64,000 bases of DNA from Trinickia violacea (GCF_005280735.1 NZ_CP040078.1:434001-498000); one strand, 5' to 3'. Counted from the first letter of the stretch, positions 8,111-16,381 are shown. Translations and numbers: made by a program. Notes: generated by a model from the sequence alone, not told the origin.

Positions 8111-9172
8111 ATGAAACCCTCCCAATTCGCCAAAGGCTTCCAAGCGCGCCCCGATACGACCAGCAGCGAGAAAAGAACCGCCCTTGATCGCCTGAATGCG
8201 ATCGACGGCATTGTCAAAAGCGATGGATCCTCGCCTGCTGGAAAAGCGCCAGGGCGTTCGAGCCAGCCACTCGTCGCGGTACCGCAAGCCAGCGATCCAG
8301 CGCTTGACCACGAATCGCCGCAATATCGCGCGTGGCGCATCGAGCACGGCTATGGCCCCGGCCAGGTCATCGAGCTCGCGCTCAAAGCGATTAAGCCGAG
8401 CCCGTTTAACCCACGGCACTTCTATCTGAAGTCGTCGATCGCCGAGTTGGCAGTCAACCTTGCGAAGCAGGGGCAGCAGCAGGCCATTCACGTCATTCCC
8501 GACTACGACAATCCCGGCACCTACTTCGTCAGCGATGGCGGACGACGCGTTCGAGCACTCAAGGAAGCCAACAAGGAAACAGTCAAGGCCATCGTTATCG
8601 ATCTGCCGATCGGAATTCAGAGCTACAAGCTCGGCTATGACTTGAACGTTCAGCGCGATTCGCAAACCGTTTTCGATAACGCCGTCGTCTGGAAGCGTTT
8701 CCTCGACGACAAGCATTTCCAAAGTCAGAAAGAACTCGCCGAGCACCTCGGCCTCGATGAGTCGACCGTCGCAGTCGCGCTTTCCATTGCGAAGTTGCCG
8801 GAAGTTGTGATGCAGGAAATGGTCGCGAGACCGGACCGTTTCGGATCGAACATGGCCTACCAGGTGGGGCGATATCATTCGGCCCGAGGTGTCGACTCCA
8901 CGCTGCGCCTAATCAACAAGATCCTGTCGGATGATCTGAGCACGCGGCAAGTGGCGGATATCGTAAAGGGCAGGGCGAGCACGCAAGAAAGCGCGAAGCC
9001 CGCGGGGCGTCAGCGCTACGCGCAGCGGATGGAAATCAAGCTCGATGGCGTGTCGGTCGGTGACTTGAAGTCTTATGGCGACGACCGGCTCGAGTTGCGG
9101 CTGCGCGGGCTGTCGAAGGAGAAACGCGACGACATCCTGCGGCAGATTGAAAATATGCTGCTGCCGAACTAA
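8111..9172 (+). CDS. parB: ParB centromere-binding CTPase
   Basis: 353 aa. The N-terminal ParB/Srx domain has PSPFNPRHFY, the SIAELAVNLAKQGQQQAIHV helix and the CTP-binding SDGGRRVRALKEA. The central helix-turn-helix is SQKELAEHLGLDESTVAVALSIAKLP, which reads parS. The C-terminal dimerisation part ends in LRLRGLSKEKRDDILRQIENML. An AAGGA site lies just upstream of the ATG, overlapping the third parS site. It works with the upstream ATPase to separate copies of this replicon. Confidence 0.92.
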   Translation: MKPSQFAKGFQARPDTTSSEKRTALDRLNAIDGIVKSDGSSPAGKAPGRSSQPLVAVPQASDPALDHESPQYRAWRIEHGYGPGQVIELALKAIKPSPFNPRHFYLKSSIAELAVNLAKQGQQQAIHVIPDYDNPGTYFVSDGGRRVRALKEANKETVKAIVIDLPIGIQSYKLGYDLNVQRDSQTVFDNAVVWKRFLDDKHFQSQKELAEHLGLDESTVAVALSIAKLPEVVMQEMVARPDRFGSNMAYQVGRYHSARGVDSTLRLINKILSDDLSTRQVADIVKGRASTQESAKPAGRQRYAQRMEIKLDGVSVGDLKSYGDDRLELRLRGLSKEKRDDILRQIENMLLPN

Positions 9173-9200
9173 CCGGCCGCCGGAGCGATTTAGGGAATAA

Positions 9201-9230
9201 AAAAAACGCCGCAAATATGCGGCGTTTTTT
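9201..9230. terminator. Bidirectional rho-independent terminator between parB and repA
   Basis: The hairpin CGCCGCA-AATA-TGCGGCG is flanked by A6 on the left and T6-7 on the right, so it works as a terminator on both strands. It ends at the repA stop codon and serves the convergent parB and repA transcripts. Confidence 0.85.
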
Positions 9231-10585
9231 TATGCGGCTCGTGGTTGGCTTAGTGTGAACGAAAGCAGGTCGCCGTCGGTCGGCTCACCCCAAGTCTTGC
9301 GTGCCAGCCAATCGAAGAATGCCGTCTCGGCGAGCTTCGAATCCAATCCGCGCCGGCGCCAATCGTCGCGCAAATGGGAACCGAGTTCCGGAAGCATGTC
9401 CTCCTCGAAGGACTGCCGCGCGAGTTCCTGTTCGGATTCGCCTTGCTCGTCGTAAAGTGCACGTGCTTCCTTGCGCCGATAGGCCGCATATTCGCCAAGC
9501 AGGCGCGCCTTCAGATCGTCCGGCGGCACCGCCGCGGCCTTGCCTCCTCCACCGGGCGCCGGCAAAGCATCCACCGGGGGCGCATAGCCCTTCTTCAACG
9601 CATCCTTGAAGAGCGCTGGTGCGCTACGCACCGGCGGAAGCGTCGTACTGCGCATACGCTGTTCGGTCATCTGCAGAGCCGCGCGAATCCGGTTCTCCTC
9701 GCTATCGGCATACAGCGTCTGCGCTTCTTTGAGCGGAATACCGATCTTGACCATGCGATCGACCAACGTGCTGTCGAAGACATTGGGATGTTCATCGAGC
9801 GCGAGCATCGGTTGCTTACGTTCCGTCACACGGAACTGAATTTCGGCAACGCGCCGTCCTTCGCGATGTTCGATCAATTCGACGAAGATATTCGTCACCG
9901 CGTTGACTTCCGCGATGGCCGGCCGCAGGTAGTCACGTTTGAAGTACTTATACTCGCGCTTGGCTTCGTCGCCGGCTTCGGTATCCGGTGTACCCGATAG
10001 GATCGGCCGCCACCATTCCCACGACTCGCGCATGGTCAAATGGCTGGGGTTGGTCAGGTAACGAACGCAGATTTCGTAAAGTGCAAGGCCGGCGCTGCTG
10101 CGCAACTGGCTCTGGAATTGAAGGCTCAAACGCGCGTATTGGACCGGGTCCAATAGCTTCTTCTTGATCTTCGGCGCAAACGAGAATTCGACCCACACGC
10201 GGCGCGTCGCGGGATCTTCAAGAATTTCGGCGTCGGCGATCAGCGTCGAGATGCCCCATTTGCGCCCCGGCTTCTGGCTCGAGGTGCCCTGGCTCCATTC
10301 GACCTGGACCGACACCATGCGCCGCAGGTGTTCCTTGACTAGCGCCGTATCGTTCGAATCGAAAGCGGAGTTCGCGACGATATCGGAAAGCAGTGCGCGG
10401 TATGTGTCGCCCGCCTCATCGGCCTGCTGGGCAACCGCCAGCAGCACGTTGAAGAGCTTGCGCGTAAGGAGCGTGATTTTGCCGCTCTTCGGCTGAATCG
10501 CAATCGCTTCGACAGCTTTGCGCAATTCGGCGGAGCTCGGGCTCACCACATCGACATCGGTTTTCTTCGCGCGCTTCGTTGCCAT
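9230..10585 (-). CDS. repA: RepA replication initiator (Rep_3-like winged-helix)
   Basis: 451-aa initiator. Residues about 30-180 form a first winged-helix region (SGKITLLTRKLFNVLLAVAQQ...EHLRRMVSVQVEW) and 180-270 a second (FQSQLRSSAGLALYEICVRYL...YKYFKRDYLRPAIAEVNAVTN), the plan of iteron-binding Rep proteins. The alanine/proline-rich C-terminus after residue 330 has no recognised domain. It should bind the 17-bp iterons upstream and open the origin. No strong Shine-Dalgarno sequence precedes the ATG. Inverted half-iterons 70-120 bp upstream suggest autorepression. Its stop overlaps the shared terminator. Confidence 0.88.
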   Translation of the reverse strand: MATKRAKKTDVDVVSPSSAELRKAVEAIAIQPKSGKITLLTRKLFNVLLAVAQQADEAGDTYRALLSDIVANSAFDSNDTALVKEHLRRMVSVQVEWSQGTSSQKPGRKWGISTLIADAEILEDPATRRVWVEFSFAPKIKKKLLDPVQYARLSLQFQSQLRSSAGLALYEICVRYLTNPSHLTMRESWEWWRPILSGTPDTEAGDEAKREYKYFKRDYLRPAIAEVNAVTNIFVELIEHREGRRVAEIQFRVTERKQPMLALDEHPNVFDSTLVDRMVKIGIPLKEAQTLYADSEENRIRAALQMTEQRMRSTTLPPVRSAPALFKDALKKGYAPPVDALPAPGGGGKAAAVPPDDLKARLLGEYAAYRRKEARALYDEQGESEQELARQSFEEDMLPELGSHLRDDWRRRGLDSKLAETAFFDWLARKTWGEPTDGDLLSFTLSQPRAA

Positions 10586-10653
10586 GCGTCGGGTCGAAAT
10601 GAGATTTTTCGAGAGGATACCGACTGCGGTGAAGCACGTCTATAGGCGCCTTC

Positions 10654-10703
10654 TCACCGTTTTCCGGTGAAGCGCGTTTACGAAGCACGACTCACTTCGG
10701 TGA
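10654..10703. promoter_or_regulatory. Inverted half-iterons upstream of repA, candidate RepA operator
   Basis: Two inverted repeats built from the iteron end (CTCACC): TCACCG-TTTTC-CGGTGA at 10654-10670 (17 bp, the iteron length) and TCAC-TTCG-GTGA at 10692-10703. In iteron replicons inverted half-iterons bind Rep dimers and shut off rep transcription. They lie 70-118 bp upstream of the repA start, where a promoter would be. Confidence 0.5.
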
Positions 10704-10705
10704 TC

Positions 10706-12299
10706 TCCTGAAAAAGCTCACCTCACCAAACAACGGTCCCAGCCGAGCATCGTTACCAGCCACTGAACGGCGAGGTATACGTCCTGACGAGAGTCGCAAA
10801 AGCTGCTGCGATCGGCTCCCGAATTATCTCACCTGAAAAATTGTCGCAATTTCACGACGAGATTTCGACGCTGACGTAGCTTAGCGGCGCTGTCGCACAG
10901 CGACGACCGGTGGCGCGTCTGGTGTCGTATCTTCAAGCTGCAGTCGACAGCATTCGGGGCTCGCTGAGACGACGATCCTCGCATGAGGGCACGACACTGC
11001 CGCGAGTCGATTTGAAGCTCACGCTGCAGTCCCGCGGGTATTGGCCCAGCCGAGCCGACCTCTCCACGCTACTGAATCCCGAGCTACGTCCGGCCCGCCA
11101 TCGCTTTCGGCCCACCGCACGGACCGCCGTTTGAAACCACCACGCCGCCCTTTACCCCATCTCTTGGCCACCCGGATCAGTCATCCGAGCGAGGGCGGTT
11201 CGCGTCCAAAGTATGAGCCCGGCTTAATCGAGAGGTGCAGAGCACTCGGATCGAACACTCACCCTATGCCGATCCGCGGCACATCGAGCAAATTACTCCT
11301 GTAAATCCTCACCGCTGCACTCGCCCAAAGCAGCTACCAGCCCGGTTTTCCGGGCACATACCCTTTCCAATCGCCTCAAAATAATCCCGAAAAGCCTCAC
11401 CTTTGGGTCCCAACGTCGCCAAATGAGCTCGACCGCCAAGGGCGAACCGTCCTCCCGCAAAGGCTCACCTTTTGAAGTGCCCAGCGAAAATATTCAATTG
11501 CATCCGTGACTTACCTTCCGCAGCTCATGCACTTTCGTGTCAAAGAGCTCCCGTAGAAGCTCACCTTTGGGGAGGCTTCGAGAGGCGGCTGCACTTGCGT
11601 CAGAGAATCGCTCGTTCCCGAAAAACCTCACCTTAACTGCGCCGGACAAATTTCGACTCAGCTCACCAATCAAGTTTTACGGGCTTTCCAGCCAGAGTAA
11701 CCGCCAACTATTCCCGAAAACGCTCACCTATTGCCGTCTTTGGACGGAAATCAGGTCCCGCAAACACTCACCATTGACGTCCACGCGGCCGCAATTCGAT
11801 CCGCACCGACCGCAAAAAATGCATTCCCGAATAAGCTCACCTTTCGGCGCCAACAGGCATATCGATCAACAAAATCGGCGGTCGACTATGCGAAAAGCAG
11901 GGCCCGCCTCCCGGAAAGCCTCACCTTAAGCATCGAATTGCACAAATTTTGTGCAATCCCCCCCTTCGGCTCCCGAAAAACCTCACGTCCACACGGCGTT
12001 GACTCCTGCCGCGTCTCACCTCTTGAGATTTCAGCGGGTAAACGGATGCCGAAAACAGGGTTTACGACGTTCCCGAAGGCCCTCACCAGTGGAGTTTCAC
12101 TCTTAAAGACGGCCACTTTGCTCTGACAGGGTTCGCCCGGCTGCCGGCTCCCGAAAAACTTCACCTTAGCAAAGGGTGTACCTAAAACGGTCGTCCCGAA
12201 CCCGCTCACGTCCTTTCCCGCACCGGCTCACCGCCGGCCCCGAACCCCATCACTGCTTCATCCTGCAAGACCTCACCACATGTCCCGTAAAGCTTCACC
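10706..12299 (+). repeat. Iteron array of the origin, 17-bp unit TCCCGAAAAASCTCACC
   Basis: All copies lie on the + strand. Starts of recognisable 17-mers: 10706, 10817, 11297, 11385, 11453, 11549, 11616, 11651 (degenerate), 11712, 11756, 11825, 11909, 11971, 12004 (degenerate), 12071, 12149, 12194, 12216, 12261 and 12283. The first four bases and the CTCACC end are best conserved; the centre varies. Start-to-start steps include 22, 44-45, 67-69, 78 and 96 bp, close to multiples of a helical turn, so bound proteins would mostly face the same side. AAAGG-like flanks (CTCACCTTTGGG) extend several copies. Confidence 0.88.
11937..11957. promoter_or_regulatory. 21-bp perfect palindrome within the iteron array
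   Basis: Left arm ATTGCACAAA, one central T, right arm TTTGTGCAAT: a perfect 10-1-10 inverted repeat between two iterons. It is unrelated to the iteron sequence, so it probably binds a different dimeric protein. The KfrA-like protein or the recombinase-fold protein next door are candidates. Confidence 0.5.
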
Positions 12300-12313
12300 C
12301 TATCGGGCTGTCT

Positions 12314-12385
12314 CCCTTATTCCATAAGGGTTTGGCGTGGCGTTAACGTTTTTAATAAGGTTCAAAGGTGTTTACTTTTATTACT
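12314..12385. other. AT-rich segment with inverted repeat, candidate unwinding element
   Basis: Directly after the last iteron, CCCTTAT-TCC-ATAAGGG (12314-12330) is a perfect 7-3-7 inverted repeat. It is followed by an AT-rich run to about 12385 (GTTAACGTTTTTAATAAGG and onwards), unusual for this GC-rich DNA. Iteron origins normally melt in such a segment next to the array. Melting here is inferred. Confidence 0.5.
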
Positions 12386-12615
12386 CTCAAGAGCGCCCCG
12401 CGAGTTTCTAGCGAAAAAGCATCTTGGCACTCAACATCCCACGTCGTGAAACACACGCCGAAAGGAAAAATTACGACAGAATCTTTTTAAAACAATGAAT
12501 TACCGCTGGCTCTTCGCTTTGTTTCACGAAAATTTGCCGACTTGACACCCAAAACAGCCAGTCCGGATCGAGAAAAGGCGTCCATTCAACAAAAGTGCAA
12601 CAGACCCCATCAAGA

Positions 12616-12633
12616 ACGTAGCAAATACTACGT
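12616..12633. promoter_or_regulatory. Inverted repeat upstream of the kfrA-like gene
   Basis: ACGTAG-CAAATA-CTACGT, a perfect 6-6-6 palindrome 46 bp upstream of the proposed ATG and next to an AT-rich stretch suited to a -10 element. KfrA proteins repress their own promoters by binding palindromes, so this is the natural operator candidate. Confidence 0.5.
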
Positions 12634-12679
12634 ATATTGTTATTATTTCGTTACTCAGACGATACCAACGAACACAACT

Positions 12680-13885
12680 ATGACACTCGACGAAGAACGG
12701 CAAGCCATCCGTGGCGAGCTTGAAGCACTACGTGCCAATGGAGCCCGCCGTCAGGAGTTGTCGCTTCATGCGTGTAAGCGCTTGTTTTTCGATCTCGGTA
12801 TACGTCCGTCGATGGCTGCGGTGCGCGATTTGACCCAGACCGGAAGCGCCAGCGATATCCCGAAGGACATCGACCATTTCTGGGAACGCATTCGGGAAGC
12901 GTCGAAAGTTCGGGTCGGCGCCGGCGCCATTCCGAAAGCGCTCGAGGAAAAAGCCGGGGAATTGCTCGGCGAACTATTCCAGATCGCTCGACTTCAAGCG
13001 CGCGAAGCGCTGGATCATGAGCGCAGCGAAACGCAGACGTCCGTCCAAGTTGCCGCCGAGCAGATCCGAAAAGCCGAAATTCTCCGTGAGGCGGCTGAAG
13101 AAGCGCTACGCCGAGCGGAAGCTCGCATCGACATCGCCTTCGCGCGCGTTCGCGAACTCGAAGCCGAGTTGAGCGCCTCGGCTACTCAACGCTCGAGCCA
13201 TCAAGAAAATACGCAAAGTGCCATGCATCGGCTGGAAGCCGAAAAAGAGAGCCTGGCCAAGCGACTCGAAACCGAACAGACCACCAACGCTGCATTACGT
13301 GACCGAATCGACGCCCTGCACATCGAAATGCGTCAAAGCACTGAGCACTACGCGCAGCAGATCAAAGACGCGATCGCCGAGGCCGAACGACGGGTCAAGC
13401 CGATGCTGGTGGAGCTCGATTCACTACGCAACATGGCGGCGACGTACCAGTCCGGCATTCGCGATGCGAGCCGCAAAGAATTCGATTTTATTCAACAGCT
13501 TAGCGTTGCCAAAGCGCGCGGCGACAGGCTGGACGGTCAATTGCGCGCCCAGTCCGAAGAGATCGACGCGTTGACGCACGAAGTCGACGCCTTACGTGCT
13601 CAGCAGGGCGTCGACCCCGCTCTCGCAGCGCTGCTGTGCTCGCTCGCGGCATCGGGCCGTCTTGGAACGGAAGAACTGAATTCGGTCGGTACCGTGCTTG
13701 ACGGGTATGTCGTGATTCCGCCGCGCTGCCCTAAATGTGAAGACGGCGAGCCCGAGCTGTCACAGGCTGGCGACGGTTATGAATTGCTGTGCCCGGAGTG
13801 TGAGCATTCATCGGGAATTGGCCGATCCCGATTCGAAGCGGTCGCACGCTTTTTGAACGGTCAGGTAGCGCCGTCGGCCGCATAA
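12680..13885 (+). CDS. KfrA-like coiled-coil DNA-binding protein with C-terminal zinc ribbon
   Basis: About 401 aa. Residues 1-85 resemble KfrA_N (MTLDEERQAIRGELEALRANGARRQELSLHACKRLFFDLGIRPSMAAVRDLT), a helical DNA-binding domain of plasmid maintenance proteins. Residues about 90-340 form one long alanine/glutamate-rich coiled coil. The C-terminus has CPKC and CPEC (C350, C353, C371, C374), a four-cysteine zinc ribbon that I do not associate with classic KfrA. I chose the ATG at 12680 because sequence before it looks non-coding and contains a palindrome; no clear ribosome-binding site precedes it. The position beside the iterons suggests a role in origin organisation or copy control. Confidence 0.75.
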   Translation: MTLDEERQAIRGELEALRANGARRQELSLHACKRLFFDLGIRPSMAAVRDLTQTGSASDIPKDIDHFWERIREASKVRVGAGAIPKALEEKAGELLGELFQIARLQAREALDHERSETQTSVQVAAEQIRKAEILREAAEEALRRAEARIDIAFARVRELEAELSASATQRSSHQENTQSAMHRLEAEKESLAKRLETEQTTNAALRDRIDALHIEMRQSTEHYAQQIKDAIAEAERRVKPMLVELDSLRNMAATYQSGIRDASRKEFDFIQQLSVAKARGDRLDGQLRAQSEEIDALTHEVDALRAQQGVDPALAALLCSLAASGRLGTEELNSVGTVLDGYVVIPPRCPKCEDGEPELSQAGDGYELLCPECEHSSGIGRSRFEAVARFLNGQVAPSAA

Positions 13886-13926
13886 AGCCACGTGAATCCG
13901 CCGCAAAAACGGCTCCTGCTTCGACA

Positions 13927-13967
13927 GGTGAGGAAATTCGGGAGTCAAAAGGTGAGCTTTTTCGGGG
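13927..13967 (-). repeat. Two dispersed iterons downstream of the kfrA-like gene
   Basis: GGTGAGGAAATTCGGGA (13927-13943) and GGTGAGCTTTTTCGGGG (13951-13967), in inverse orientation to the origin array and 24 bp apart start to start. They lie in the 150-bp gap between the convergent kfrA-like and recombinase-like genes. Confidence 0.8.
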
Positions 13968-14035
13968 CTTCATGGCGCACCGTGCCTCGCCCCGCCTTGC
14001 TTCGCGGATTGCTCAGGCAACCGTTGGCTCGCGCC

Positions 14036-15049
14036 TCATTGCGTCGACTCGAGTCCCTGCATCGACTCAACCTCCTCGTGCCAGCTCTTCCATGCTCGAT
14101 GCAATCGATTGACGGACACCATTTGCACGAACCCGAGCCACGCGCCGACCAGCTCGACGGAAGCGCCGCTTTCGAACAAATCGGCCGCGAACGTATTGCG
14201 CAAGGTTTGCGGGCTCGCCCTCGCCGTCCTCGTTTGTGAAATGCCGGCCTCGTCGATCAGCGCGTCGACTGCGCGCAGCATCGTCGCTTTATGCATGGGG
14301 CGCCCGGACGGCGAGGCCGGAAAAACCAGATTGCCGGCCAGGGCGGACGAACGACGCTCCGCCAACCACGCGTCGAGCACCGCGACGGCGAACGGCGAAA
14401 GCCGCGTCCGCCGGGTGAACGCCGGATTCGCCGACTCGATCGTGACCCACGGCTTTCCCGTTTCCACGCAACTAATCGTTAGATCGCGAGCCTCGCCCGT
14501 CTTCAGGCCGCCGCCGAGGAAGACCGCGATCAGCGCGCGGTCGCGTTTTTCCCGCCACCGCTGAGCGGACGATATGTCGCCGAGCGGCGAAAACAAATGG
14601 CCGACCAGTGCAGCGCGTTCGGCCGAGGTGAGAAACCCCGTTGGTTCGTTGTCGCGCGCGTTGCGCCACGCGGCTTCGCCATCTTGCGCAATAGACCGGG
14701 CAGGATTCGTCGACGCGATTTCGATTTCCCGGACATGATCGAGCACCCGCTCGATGAGCCGCAGATACCGGACACGCTGGGGTTTCCGAATCGGCAGTTC
14801 GGCGACGAAGTTGGCGATGGTCGCGGTATCGACGGTTTGCAGATCCTTGTGCCGAATCTTGAGCCAATCGAGGAAAGCGCCCCATTGCGCGCGATAGACA
14901 TCCGCGGACGAACTCCGGAAGTGTTGCTTGGCGAGCCACGCATCGAACGCAATGCTCGGGTTGCGGCGCCAGTCTTCCCGCTGCTGGTCGAAGAGATCGG
15001 TATCGGTTGCGTGCGGGTTGGGCGAACTAGACGAATGCGAAGCGACCAT
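14036..15049 (-). CDS. Tyrosine-recombinase-fold protein lacking catalytic residues
   Basis: About 337 aa with an N-terminal SAM-like core-binding domain (FDAWLAKQHFRSSSADVYRAQWGAFLDWL) and a C-terminal phage-integrase domain. The catalytic positions are degenerate: the box I arginine is lysine (GGGLKTGE, K183), the HxxR histidine is glutamine (SPQTLRNTFA, Q281, with R284 kept), the later His/Trp is phenylalanine (WLGF, F307), and the nucleophilic tyrosine position is leucine (NRLHRA, L316) with no tyrosine in the last 40 residues. Strand cleavage is therefore unlikely, and DNA binding near the origin is the more likely role. I start at the ATG at 15049; an extension to 15100 is possible. Confidence 0.8.
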   Translation of the reverse strand: MVASHSSSSPNPHATDTDLFDQQREDWRRNPSIAFDAWLAKQHFRSSSADVYRAQWGAFLDWLKIRHKDLQTVDTATIANFVAELPIRKPQRVRYLRLIERVLDHVREIEIASTNPARSIAQDGEAAWRNARDNEPTGFLTSAERAALVGHLFSPLGDISSAQRWREKRDRALIAVFLGGGLKTGEARDLTISCVETGKPWVTIESANPAFTRRTRLSPFAVAVLDAWLAERRSSALAGNLVFPASPSGRPMHKATMLRAVDALIDEAGISQTRTARASPQTLRNTFAADLFESGASVELVGAWLGFVQMVSVNRLHRAWKSWHEEVESMQGLESTQ

Positions 15050-15130
15050 CGCTATTTTTCCGTTAGTTGCACACATAAGAAGTGTCGCACGGTAAAGCAA
15101 GGCAACCGTGCGACGACGAAAAGCGGCGCC

Positions 15131-15523
15131 TTATCCGCCCCATGCGGTTTCCCGGCGCGCACCGCCGCCCGCGGTATCCCGTTTGGACGAGCGCTTTTCC
15201 TGAGCATCGCGCTGCGCCTCTTCATAGACGGCGACAGCGAACCCAAACGCCGCAGGAAGCGCATTCGACTGGCCGAAGTCCACGACATCGTCGGTCTCGG
15301 GATAAGCCATGCCAGCCGGGCGCTGAAACAGCGAAAGCATGATGGGGTCGTGCCGGCTCGCGAAGCCCAGATCGGCAAGCGCCTCCGCCTCGATCGCGTG
15401 CAGCAGGCGCCAAGTCAGCGGAACGCCATGCACGATGTAGCGTGCCGCGATATGGCGGACGATGTGCTCGAGATCGCGCGCCGCAGCCTGAAAGCGCAGC
15501 GCAGCCAGTTTTTGCTCTTCCAT
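15131..15523 (-). CDS. Unrecognised 130-aa protein with LexA-box promoter
   Basis: I do not recognise a family. The protein is soluble: an amphipathic N-terminal part (EEQKLAALRFQAAARDLEHIVRHIAARYIVHGVPLTWRLLHAIEAEALADLG), a middle with DPIMLSLFQRPAGMAYPETDDVVDFG, and a charged glycine-rich tail. The ATG at 15523 has CAGGAG at the right distance. A perfect LexA box (15549-15564) lies 25 bp upstream of this ATG, so expression should rise with DNA damage. The earlier in-frame ATG at 15556 falls inside that box and was rejected. A role in DNA repair or replication arrest is suggested by regulation only. Confidence 0.65.
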   Translation of the reverse strand: MEEQKLAALRFQAAARDLEHIVRHIAARYIVHGVPLTWRLLHAIEAEALADLGFASRHDPIMLSLFQRPAGMAYPETDDVVDFGQSNALPAAFGFAVAVYEEAQRDAQEKRSSKRDTAGGGARRETAWGG

Positions 15524-15548
15524 GAAGCGGCTCCTGTCGATCCCGATA

Positions 15549-15564
15549 CTGTACAAACATACAG
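15549..15564. promoter_or_regulatory. LexA (SOS) box
   Basis: CTGTACAAACATACAG fits CTGT-N8-ACAG with an AT-rich core. It overlaps the expected promoter of the 130-aa gene read leftwards. A second copy of the motif occurs at 39424. Confidence 0.7.
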
Positions 15565-15603
15565 TGTTCGGCGCAACCTGGCGGAATTGCCAGTTGCCGG
15601 GGC

Positions 15604-16221
15604 CTACCCGTGGATCACGACCAGCAGCGCTTTGGCTTCACCCTTCCCGACATTGCGGATGGCATGCGGCACGTCGGCGACGTAGCGCGCGGTATCGGCG
15701 GACTTCAAGCGTTTCGTCGCGCCGTCGGCTTCGATTTCCATCGCGCCCTGCAGCACCGTCAGATGCTCGCGCGTGCCCGGTTCGTGAGCATTCGACACCA
15801 GCGCACCGCCCGCCTGCAGCGTCAGTTCATACCACTCGAAGCGGCCGGCCAGCTCGATCGGACCCCACACGCGCAATTGATATTTGGCGTCGTGTCCGTC
15901 GAGCGTGGGGATGTCGTGCGGTCCGGCGACGCTGATCGCCTCCGGCGCCTTGGACGCCGTGAACAGCTGATCGAGGCTCACGCCGAGCGCGTTGGTCAAG
16001 CGCCAGGCGACGGCGATCGTCGGATTCGCCTTGTCGCGCTCGATTTCGGAGAGCATCGACTTGGACACACCCGCCGCGCGCGACAAGCCGTCGAGCGTCA
16101 TCTTGCGTTCGTTGCGCAGCCGCTGAATCTGCTCGCCTACGCGCGGAGGCGTGGCGGGCGCGGTTGACGGGGTGGCGGCAGGCGCAGACGCCGCTGCGCG
16201 CCGGTTTCCGGAGCTTGCCAT
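15604..16221 (-). CDS. XRE-family regulator with C-terminal cupin domain
   Basis: 205 aa. An Ala/Pro-rich leader is followed by an HTH_XRE domain (VGEQIQRLRNERKMTLDGLSRAAGVSKSMLSEIERDKANPTIAVAWRLTNALGVSLDQLF, about 28-88). A cupin_2 domain follows (about 110-200; FEWYELTLQAGGALVSNAHEPGTREHLTVLQGAMEIE), which usually senses a small metabolite. It is divergent from kbl-tdh across a 160-bp gap, so control of threonine degradation is the obvious proposal. No specific operator was identified. Confidence 0.85.
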   Translation of the reverse strand: MASSGNRRAAASAPAATPSTAPATPPRVGEQIQRLRNERKMTLDGLSRAAGVSKSMLSEIERDKANPTIAVAWRLTNALGVSLDQLFTASKAPEAISVAGPHDIPTLDGHDAKYQLRVWGPIELAGRFEWYELTLQAGGALVSNAHEPGTREHLTVLQGAMEIEADGATKRLKSADTARYVADVPHAIRNVGKGEAKALLVVIHG

Positions 16222-16381
16222 TTGGTTTTCAATCGCTTAGAGTTGTTCGCCATACCGAACTTTAGTTCGAAAAAACGAATTTGTCCGGTAAATTCGACGA
16301 GCGACTATAACAGCAACAGGCCGCCGGAAACGCCGGAGATCCCGGCTCGCGCGGACCATCGACCCTATCAGGAGCCATTCG

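Larger units (their letters stand above)
10586..12679. other. Replication origin region of the replicon
   Basis: About 2.1 kb without coding potential between repA and the kfrA-like gene, holding the iteron array, repA operator candidates, a long palindrome, an AT-rich stretch and a kfrA operator candidate (listed separately). Short open frames here are interrupted by iterons and have no family-like sequence. A by-eye scan found no TTATNCACA DnaA box, which may mean initiation depends on RepA with DnaA acting through weak sites. Confidence 0.8.

Noticed and set aside
10706..12299. CRISPR array
   Set aside because: The repeats are 17 bp, degenerate in the centre and irregularly spaced, with no uniform spacers and no cas genes. 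They are iterons.
12445..12528. CGTGAAACA (12445) and TGTTTCACG (12520) as halves of a chromosome 1-type parS
   Set aside because: The two halves are 66 bp apart and in inverted order relative to a joined site. A functional parS needs them fused, and the replicon already has its own parS type.
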